A stretch of DNA of 32,682 nt from the NCBI GenBank assembly GCA_020435205.1, contig JAGQZY010000026.1:1-32682 (forward strand), in the 5' to 3' direction. Shown here in pieces: positions 24,716 through 31,067 of this stretch. The stretch's first letter is position 1, and every line of letters begins with the position of its first letter. The translations under genes were made by a program, and so were the position numbers. The notes beneath the pieces were generated by a model. The model worked only from the letters and a program-made list of their open reading frames with translations, made no database searches and had not been told where the DNA came from. The DNA comes from Bdellovibrionales bacterium. GTDB taxonomy: Bacteria > Bdellovibrionota > Bdellovibrionia > Bdellovibrionales > JAGQZY01.

Positions 24716-25390
24716 ATGAGCAATCGAATTTTAATCGTAGATGACGATAAAGAAATCAGAAGCCAACTATCCGTCTACCTGATCGCTGCAGGCTATCAGG
24801 TAGACCTTGCAGAGGACTTGCCAAGCTTTTTCAATGCTCTGCAGGAAAGAATTCCAGGCATTGTTCTCCTCGACTTTAATTTAGGAGATACCAAGGGCAG
24901 TGTTGTTTTACAGGAAATTCGAAAACGGCCAGAGTGTGAAAAAATTCCTGTCATCGTTGTCACGGGTTTTGCCTCAGAGCCGGAACGAGTTGAATTATTG
25001 AAGATGGGTGCTGACGATATCGTTCAAAAACCATTTTCTTTGGAGGAACTACGAGCAAGAATATTAGCCAATTTGCGTAGAGCGAATAGCTATGCAAAAA
25101 TTGATGGCATTTTTACTTTTGGAAATATGCAATTGAACAAGAATAAACTTGAGTTTGTTACGGAAGGTCAAGCGATTCGACTGACCAACACAGAATTTAA
25201 GATTTTATTTGAACTGGTTTCAGCCAATGGATCTATGGTGAGCCGCAGGCGTTTGGTCGCCAATTCAATGGCCTGGGGAGTGGATCTTAGTCGGTCTCTG
25301 GATGTCCACATCAACTCTTTGCGGAAAAAATTATTAAACGCGGATACAACAATTAGGACTTTAAGAGGGAAGGGTTATTCCCTGGAGTAA
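24716..25390 (+). CDS. OmpR-family response regulator
   Basis: 224 aa. Receiver domain (1-118): acidic pair D9-D10 (LIVDDDKE), phosphoacceptor D53 (LLDFN), switch residue T in VTGF, and Lys in QKPFS. Winged-helix DNA-binding domain (about 128-224) with NTEFKILFELV, the recognition helix region RSLDVHINSLRKKL and the wing RGKGYSLE. ATG 24716 has no convincing ribosome site, and a TATATAA (24694-24700) lies only about 16 bases upstream, so its 5' leader may be very short. It is divergent from the PAS-DHp gene, its likely partner, and is followed by a strong terminator. Confidence 0.93.
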   Translation: MSNRILIVDDDKEIRSQLSVYLIAAGYQVDLAEDLPSFFNALQERIPGIVLLDFNLGDTKGSVVLQEIRKRPECEKIPVIVVTGFASEPERVELLKMGADDIVQKPFSLEELRARILANLRRANSYAKIDGIFTFGNMQLNKNKLEFVTEGQAIRLTNTEFKILFELVSANGSMVSRRRLVANSMAWGVDLSRSLDVHINSLRKKLLNADTTIRTLRGKGYSLE

Positions 25391-25465
25391 AAAATATTTA
25401 AGAAATTAAGCAATAATTAAGATTTGTTTCCGAACAGAGTGAAAAGGTTGATTTGAGTATACCTT

Positions 25466-25518
25466 AGGGGCTTCCCATTCAGTGGTCGGGCTGCTCGAGT
25501 GAGAAGCTCCCTTTTTTT
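25466..25518 (+). terminator. rho-independent terminator or attenuator
   Basis: GGGGCTTC (25467-25474) and GAAGCTCCC (25503-25511) pair with one bulge, extended inward, after one mismatch, by CATTC/GAGTG, around a loop of about 16 bases; TTTTTTT (25512-25518) follows. It lies 76 bases after the OmpR-type gene and only 14 bases before the next ATG, so it could also act as a switch in that gene's leader. Confidence 0.8.
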
Positions 25519-25532
25519 AAAGGTTTTTTAAT

Positions 25533-26405
25533 ATGTTAGTAAGCAAAGGAAGTCTAGGATTTAGAAAATGGATTCTGGTCGTTGAAGATGATGTCGAATT
25601 TGCGGAACTGGTAAAAACCTATTTAAACCTACACTTTGAAAATGAACTAAAAATTGTGACAGCCGTCGATGGAGCGGATGCCACTCGCAAGGTCAATTTT
25701 CAGGCCTTTGATTGCATTATCACGGACTTAGCTATGCCGAACAAAGAAGGGCACGCCTTTATATCCTATGTAAGGCGAAGTAATCTAAACGCGGAGTGCC
25801 CCGTGATCATAATTTCTGGTTTACCTCGAGACCCGCAAGCTGACCATGAGCATAGTTTTACATACAGGTTGGATAAGCCATTCAATCAGAATGAAATCAT
25901 CCCTTTAGTTGAGTCCCAGATCAAACTTGGTAAAGCCAACAATAGAATTGCCGCTGATTTAGTTAACAATATTTTGCAATCCATTATTGATTTTTCAAGC
26001 AGTGTGATTGGTGTTGAGTTGGCAACCGGAGGTGCTAGCCTCAAGAAAAAAAGAGAAGCTATTGATTTTGACCAAGTGGGCAAGGTCACAATATCAATAA
26101 CGGGATCAAAAAATCTAACAGTATATATTGGATTTCCAAGAGTCTTTTTAGAAAAACTAGCCGAGAAGTTTGAAATTGAGTTCAAGCCAGAAAATATCGC
26201 AATGGCAGCTTGTCGAGTCTTAATTAAGCGAATGATCAAAAGGCTTAATATTGATAGCCAGTTTTCTGGAGCCCAAATATGGGTTTTATCTGGCAAAGAG
26301 GAAAATGATCTCTTTATGGCCAAGGGGATACAAATGCCCTTAAAGAGTGAAGACGGAATAGAGCTCGCAGTGATTCTGCCATCAGATACGAATAATAAGC
26401 ATTGA
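25533..26405 (+). CDS. response regulator with CheX-like C-terminal domain
   Basis: 290 aa. The receiver domain (about 12-130) has the acidic pocket (LVVEDDVE), phosphoacceptor D65 (IITDLAMP) and K in LDKPFN. The C-terminal half (LVNNILQSIIDFSSSVIGVELA, GKVTISITGSKNLTVYIGFP, MAACRVLIKRMIKRL) has the strand-helix pattern of CheX/CheC-type chemotaxis phosphatases. The catalytic E-x-x-N usual in that family is not visible at the expected helices, so phosphatase activity is uncertain. ATG 25533 has AAAGG 9 bases upstream, right after the terminator. It is 11 bases from the next gene, a lone receiver. Confidence 0.75.
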   Translation: MLVSKGSLGFRKWILVVEDDVEFAELVKTYLNLHFENELKIVTAVDGADATRKVNFQAFDCIITDLAMPNKEGHAFISYVRRSNLNAECPVIIISGLPRDPQADHEHSFTYRLDKPFNQNEIIPLVESQIKLGKANNRIAADLVNNILQSIIDFSSSVIGVELATGGASLKKKREAIDFDQVGKVTISITGSKNLTVYIGFPRVFLEKLAEKFEIEFKPENIAMAACRVLIKRMIKRLNIDSQFSGAQIWVLSGKEENDLFMAKGIQMPLKSEDGIELAVILPSDTNNKH

Positions 26406-26416
26406 GGAGTTTTAGA

Positions 26417-26773
26417 GTGGAAAAGTCAGAAATTTTAATTGTGGATGATGAAAAGGATCTTGCTGATTCGCTTTCGTTTTATCTTCATTTGAATGGCTAT
26501 TCGCCAAGCATTGCTCTTTCTGCTGCAGAGGCGATCCACTTAGTGGATAAGAATACCAAACTCGTCATCTCCGACATTTGTATGCCTGGGGCCAATGGGA
26601 TTGATATGCTCAAAAAAATGGCAGAAAAATTGGGCTATGAACCTAACACAATATTTTTATCGGGATTTACCCAGGAGTCTCATAAGAAACTAGGGGAGGT
26701 CAATCCTCTTGAGGTTCTAAGCAAACCTGTCGATCTGCCGAAACTTCTCAATTATCTGCGCCTATATGTCTAG
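26417..26773 (+). CDS. single-domain response regulator (REC)
   Basis: 118 aa consisting only of a receiver domain: acidic pair D10-D11 (ILIVDDEKD), phosphoacceptor D53 (VISDICMP), Ser in FLSGF in place of the switch Thr, and Lys in SKPVD. The GTG start at 26417 is chosen because AGGAG lies 7 bases upstream; a TTG at 26402 would add five residues without support. Its stop overlaps by 8 bases the start of the hybrid kinase gene. Lone receivers commonly pass phosphate between kinases and outputs or act by protein contact, and this one is probably a partner of the hybrid kinase. Confidence 0.9.
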   Translation: MEKSEILIVDDEKDLADSLSFYLHLNGYSPSIALSAAEAIHLVDKNTKLVISDICMPGANGIDMLKKMAEKLGYEPNTIFLSGFTQESHKKLGEVNPLEVLSKPVDLPKLLNYLRLYV

Positions 26774-28712
26774 TGCAAAAAAAATTCCTCTCAATTCAGC
26801 TCAAAATCTACAACATTGGAAAGCTGACAAAAATGAAGGCCTTAATGAAAAAGAGTTGCGTGCTCACTACGAGCGAGCGCTCGAAGGCGCTTGTTTGGGA
26901 ATGTGGGATTGGAATCCCGTCGATAACTCCGTGCGGTTTGATCGAAGATGGTGTGAAATGATTGGTTTGGATTTTGAGTCCACGCCAATGGAATTAAAAA
27001 CTTGGGAAGACCGAGTTCATCCTGAAGATCTTAAGAAATGTTATGATGACATCAAAGCTTATCTTAATGGGTTAACCCCTTTTTATGAGAATATTCACAG
27101 GATGAAGCATGCTAATGGGCATTGGGTCTATATATTGGATCGAGGGAAAATAGCAGAAAGAGCAGAGGATGGGAGTCCAGTACGTTTTACCGGCACGCAC
27201 TTTGATATTAGTATTTTTGAAAAAAATAGAAAAATGCTGTCTGTGCTTTTTGACAACAGTCCCATGGGGTTTTTATTCTGCGACAAGAATGGACTCATTC
27301 GGCAGACCAATAAAGCTTTTCTCTCATTTTTTGAAAACAATGCTCTACCCACAAATACCTGTTTGGTGGAGGATATCGTTTTTAATTGGGATCGAAGCCC
27401 TTTAAAACTCAATAACAGTTCCCTGAAGAACTCTGATTGCACCCATTTCGAAGGATTTATTAAAGACAATCAGGGAGTGGAAATATCAGTCAACGTTACT
27501 TTGTTTGGGGTTGACGAATTCTTAGAGGATGGAGGCTATTGGCTAATTGTCGAAGACCAAACAGAAAGTTTACGAATTGCCAGTGCTCTTAAAAAACAGC
27601 AGGAGATCGCCTTACACTCAGCGAGACTGGCTTCCATCGGAGAGTTGGCGGCAGGGGTTGGTCATGAGATCAACAATCCACTGATGATTATTTTTAACGC
27701 CATAGAGTCTGTGAACCCAAGTGTTCGTGAAGATCCAAGCATGAGCCTTTTGTGTGAAAAAGTCGAGGCGGCATCGGTTCGTATTAAAAATATCGTGGAG
27801 GGTTTAAGGAGTTTTGGTCGGCTCAATGACAGCAATAATGAATGTATAGACTTGTATGGTTTGATTCGGAAGACGATTTCTATGTTGCGCGAAATTTTCG
27901 AAAAAGAGGGTGTTTCTATAAGCGCAGACCTTGTAGCAGATATGTATATTGAAGGATCTGCACAGCAGATACAACAGGTTCTTATTAACCTGCTGACCAA
28001 TGCTAGGGATGCCTGCAGGGAGGTTGCAGAACCCAATATTCATATCACCTTAAAAAGAAGGAATAACTGTGCATGGCTAAAAATATCTGACAATGGCAAA
28101 GGGATTCCTCAGGAGATTCAAAACCGTGTCTTCGATGCTTTTTTTACCACTAAAGATGTGAATGAAGGCACGGGAATTGGGCTTTCTATAGTTCATTCGA
28201 TCGTTGAAAGTCATGGAGGTAAGATCTCTTTTCGTAGTCGGCCAGGTAAAAAAACAACATTCCAGCTGCTTTTCCCACTCACTGAAATGGCTTGCTCCGT
28301 TGCTGAAAAAGTGGCTTGCAAGAAAAATGTCCATTGCCGACCTTTGCAGATTCTGTTGGTTGATGACGAACCGGATATTGGAGAATTGCTGGCCAACTTA
28401 ATTGAAAGCCTAGGGCATACCGTGACCACAGCCACTAACGCAAAAATGGCCCTTTCCATCCTCAAGGAAATAGAGGTTGATGTAGTGTTGTCGGATTTAA
28501 AAATGCCCCATATGAATGGTAATGAGTTTTTTCAAGAAATTCGAAAGCGGTTCCCTCAAAACAAAGCCAAGCTTTTTCTAATGACCGGGGGAATCTCAAT
28601 AGAGCCCGAATTTAAGCGGGAAGGTTCGGCGGCATCCACCTGTGATGACTACCTTTTTAAACCCTTTAAAAAGGCTCAGCTCCAGGAGCTTCTTTGCAGA
28701 TACTTTTCCTGA
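26766..28712 (+). CDS. PAS-PAS hybrid histidine kinase
   Basis: 648 aa, no transmembrane segment, so a cytoplasmic sensor. Order: PAS of the PAS_3 kind (about 33-155, GMWDWNPVDNSVRFDRR, RVHPEDL, FTGTHFDI), second PAS (about 157-275), DHp with H300 (AGVGHEINNPLMI), HATPase with N box (INLLTNARDAC), G1 (SDNGKGIP), F box (FFTTKD) and G2 (GTGIGLSIVHS), and a C-terminal receiver with phosphoacceptor D577 (VLSDLKMP) and Lys in FKPFK. Every catalytic element is intact. ATG 26766 overlaps the lone receiver by 8 bases. In this region it is the only protein with a working ATPase, so it is a candidate source of phosphate for the four other signalling proteins. Confidence 0.95.
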   Translation: MSSAKKIPLNSAQNLQHWKADKNEGLNEKELRAHYERALEGACLGMWDWNPVDNSVRFDRRWCEMIGLDFESTPMELKTWEDRVHPEDLKKCYDDIKAYLNGLTPFYENIHRMKHANGHWVYILDRGKIAERAEDGSPVRFTGTHFDISIFEKNRKMLSVLFDNSPMGFLFCDKNGLIRQTNKAFLSFFENNALPTNTCLVEDIVFNWDRSPLKLNNSSLKNSDCTHFEGFIKDNQGVEISVNVTLFGVDEFLEDGGYWLIVEDQTESLRIASALKKQQEIALHSARLASIGELAAGVGHEINNPLMIIFNAIESVNPSVREDPSMSLLCEKVEAASVRIKNIVEGLRSFGRLNDSNNECIDLYGLIRKTISMLREIFEKEGVSISADLVADMYIEGSAQQIQQVLINLLTNARDACREVAEPNIHITLKRRNNCAWLKISDNGKGIPQEIQNRVFDAFFTTKDVNEGTGIGLSIVHSIVESHGGKISFRSRPGKKTTFQLLFPLTEMACSVAEKVACKKNVHCRPLQILLVDDEPDIGELLANLIESLGHTVTTATNAKMALSILKEIEVDVVLSDLKMPHMNGNEFFQEIRKRFPQNKAKLFLMTGGISIEPEFKREGSAASTCDDYLFKPFKKAQLQELLCRYFS

Positions 28713-28905
28713 TTTTGTGCCTTATGCAAAAAAACTCTTAGGGAAGACCTTATTCATCTAGTAAAAACAAGTAGTTATGCGAGAGGCTAGGTCTGAGTCT
28801 CTATGGATGGCAAGCCTGTCAGACAAAAAGCCAAATTGGCAGCCGCAAACCTTTCCTTTTTACAGGATAACCTGACTTGCTCGAAGATCGGGCAGATTTT
28901 TGCTA

Positions 28906-28918
28906 TATGGTTACCATA
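28906..28918. promoter_or_regulatory. 13-base inverted repeat upstream of exported gene
   Basis: TATGGT-T-ACCATA, a perfect 6-base arm pair, 24 bases before the ATG at 28942. It overlaps a TATATG that could be a -10 box, but no -35 is spaced to it. A possible operator; unproven. Confidence 0.35.
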
Positions 28919-28941
28919 ACCCAAACATAAAGAGGTCCCCC

Positions 28942-29796
28942 ATGCCTAAGAGTTTTTTTGTAGTCCTATTTGCGTCCTTTGTGAGTCTGTCGACAGCCTT
29001 CGCAAGTGGTTTCGACTTGGTGGAAAGTAAAGATAATCAAATATGCAAAGTCCAAGATAAAAAAGTAGTGAGTTGCTTACCTAAGGCGACCTATTACGGA
29101 TCGGAAGGAGAGAATACTCAATTGGTACCAAGCCTCGATGTTCTGGCCAGTGCAAAAAGAGTGATCGCCATTCAGGACAAAACGTCCAAAGAAGAACTCA
29201 CTCTTGAGGATATGCTCGGTGGAATTTTCTCCTCATCACTTTTAGGTCCAGAAAAATTGGCTTACATCGTCGCCAATTATCGTGAACTGAGTATACGGAA
29301 TATAGCTGCCCCTCAGATCAGTGGTGATGAAATCCCTGCTGAATATCTTGATCTTGAAAATAAAAAAATTGAGATCCCCATCTTTTTCAGTCTACGCTGG
29401 AAAGGCCACAAGCTTATGGAAGGCACCTTGAATGTTGAGGCGGTTCTTGTACTTGATTTGGTGTCTGAAGACGATGCCAATAATGAGGAGGGTGGAGCCG
29501 ATATTCTATCAGTCTTTGCTAATCCTAAAGTTAAGGAATTTTCTGACAGCTCTACAGAAGCCAAAATTGAAGCCCTCAGAAAACTTGAAACCGCTGCTCG
29601 TTATATTCATTTTAAATCTGTAGCTGGGAAGGGAACCTCTGAGGAAAAAACCCAGTTTCTTTTAGAAGAGGTGGCTGCTCCCATGGTGACCCATGAGGTT
29701 TACACCACACCTATTTACAAAAGCTTTTTGACTGCAATTGGCGAGGTTATCGTTGAAATCTTCAAAGGGATAGCTATTGGCGGGCAAGGCCAATAG
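28942..29796 (+). CDS. exported protein of unknown function
   Basis: 284 aa. The ATG at 28942 has GAGG 6 bases upstream and opens a signal peptide (MPKSFFVVLFASFVSLSTAFASG); an in-frame start at 28900 would add 14 residues and lies inside the gap. The mature part is mixed: a beta region with two cysteines (NQICKVQDKKVVSC), an alpha-helical stretch near a possible ligand site (EPLDL-like EYLDLENKKIEIPI), an acidic loop (SEDDANNEEGG), and a C-terminal hydrophobic helix (FLTAIGEVIVEIFKGIAIGG). No motif was recognised. The previous 229 bases hold no gene; only the inverted repeat at 28906 was noticed there. A terminator follows the stop. Confidence 0.75.
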   Translation: MPKSFFVVLFASFVSLSTAFASGFDLVESKDNQICKVQDKKVVSCLPKATYYGSEGENTQLVPSLDVLASAKRVIAIQDKTSKEELTLEDMLGGIFSSSLLGPEKLAYIVANYRELSIRNIAAPQISGDEIPAEYLDLENKKIEIPIFFSLRWKGHKLMEGTLNVEAVLVLDLVSEDDANNEEGGADILSVFANPKVKEFSDSSTEAKIEALRKLETAARYIHFKSVAGKGTSEEKTQFLLEEVAAPMVTHEVYTTPIYKSFLTAIGEVIVEIFKGIAIGGQGQ

Positions 29797-29800
29797 TTTT

Positions 29801-31060
29801 TTAAGAAAGGACTCCTGGAATGACGAGTCCTTTTTTCTTTTCCTCGTAAAACCCCTTGGGACTTTTAAATAAAGCACCTATGGTTGCTGCCAAATCTTCA
29901 GGGAAAATGAGCTTCACATGATCAAAAGAGTCTGGCGCTTTATTGACCACCTGACCCGTTTTGAAATCAATAGGCCTTGAGACATGTTGGGCGATTCCAG
30001 TATTGGATTCTTTTCTTTTGATCACGAAGCTTTTCCCGATGTTTTTGCCACCTTGAATGCCGCGGCCAGCAAGAAGGACCGAGTTAGCATGAGGGTTGTG
30101 ATCTTTGCCGCGACCGCCATTTAAGAAAGGTGTGCGCGAAAATTCGGAAACCACATAAAACGTAGTTAAGTCAAATAGGCTTAGGCCGTCAGCGTATTCT
30201 AACTTTTTAAAGCCTGAAAAGAGCTCAGCAACACTAGCCCAGCCACTACTTTGGCCACTCATGTGCACGCCCTCATGATTGGAATGGGTATCTAAGTTCA
30301 AGCTGTTGAAAGTAAGGGCTGCTTGTTGGGCAGAACCAGACATAAATGCTGCCGCTAGTTTAAGGTGTTTATTGTCAGTAATTCCAGCCTGTTGAGCGGT
30401 AGCTACAGCCTTTAAAAACTGTGGCATTAATTTATCAGCTTCAATAAGGTCGGCTTGAGCTTGAGCAAAGGAGGAGCCATCGTCCACGTTGAGGAGGTCA
30501 GAAAAGGGGTTTTGCCCAGAGGAGTCTGAGGTCGTTAATGAGGAAAGATCTGTGACAATAGCCGTGCGCTCCCCAAGACTGATCGACCTTTCAATCAAAA
30601 TTCCCATGGGACCAGCATCATAGGTCGCAGCCAGTTCCACAGGAAAGACCGCGGTTTTGCCATCGCCATAGCCAGAAGACATAATGTCGCGATTGGTTTC
30701 ATGGCCGGCGTCTCGCCTCATTTCAATCCCATTAATCACCAGGATGTCCTGGCTATGAGGGGTGAGTGCGCTGGCGGCGGGGCCTAGAGAGAGTTGGCCA
30801 TTCTTTAAAATTTGGTCCTTCTGGTACTCGATAAAAATGTCTTCTTGACTGCTGCCATCGCTATGGTCTTTAGGATCTAAGCTCAAAGTCACATCCCAGC
30901 CGTCTTCCATTTGAATCAAAACAAAAAAGTGAGGGAAGTCACCACTTTGGGCCATAGCTTGCTTAAAATTTAAAATAGGGAGAAGGCCTGATGAGTAAAG
31001 ACACAAAAGCCCTGCTGCTTTTAAAAAGTTTCTTCTATGTAGGGTAAGCTTGCTATTCAT
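29801..31060 (-). CDS. Tat-exported DUF1501-like protein
   Basis: 419 aa. The N-terminus has a twin-arginine signal (LHRRNFLKAAGLLCLYSSG), so it is folded, perhaps with a cofactor, before export. The body resembles DUF1501/sulfatase-like proteins (HFFVLIQMEDGWDVTLSLD, GHETNRDIMSSGYG, EFSRTPFLNGGRGKDHNPH, ASVLLAGRGIQGG-type SVLLAGRGIQGG). The EFSRTP and DHNPH strings are characteristic of that family. The ATG at 31060 has GAGGA 4 bases upstream, overlapping the upstream gene's stop (7 bases between), so it is the second gene of an operon with a CxxCH protein. These pairs are common in planctomycetes and Bdellovibrionota; the biochemical role is unknown. The 3' end carries the terminator at 29806-29833. 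Confidence 0.85.
   Translation of the reverse strand: MNSKLTLHRRNFLKAAGLLCLYSSGLLPILNFKQAMAQSGDFPHFFVLIQMEDGWDVTLSLDPKDHSDGSSQEDIFIEYQKDQILKNGQLSLGPAASALTPHSQDILVINGIEMRRDAGHETNRDIMSSGYGDGKTAVFPVELAATYDAGPMGILIERSISLGERTAIVTDLSSLTTSDSSGQNPFSDLLNVDDGSSFAQAQADLIEADKLMPQFLKAVATAQQAGITDNKHLKLAAAFMSGSAQQAALTFNSLNLDTHSNHEGVHMSGQSSGWASVAELFSGFKKLEYADGLSLFDLTTFYVVSEFSRTPFLNGGRGKDHNPHANSVLLAGRGIQGGKNIGKSFVIKRKESNTGIAQHVSRPIDFKTGQVVNKAPDSFDHVKLIFPEDLAATIGALFKSPKGFYEEKKKGLVIPGVLS
29806..29833 (+). terminator. rho-independent terminator within the convergent gene end
   Basis: AAAGGACTC (29806-29814) and GAGTCCTTT (29825-29833), a perfect 9-base stem with a 10-base loop, followed by more T. It ends the exported gene at 29796 and lies inside the last codons of the minus-strand DUF1501-like gene; AAAAA-type bases on the other side would make it work less well for that strand. 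Confidence 0.85.
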
Positions 31061-31067
31061 GACATCC

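Noticed and set aside
21337-28712. Integrative element inserted at tRNA-Val
   Set aside because: No integrase, no duplicate of the tRNA end and no transposase were seen in the window; only the position suggests it.
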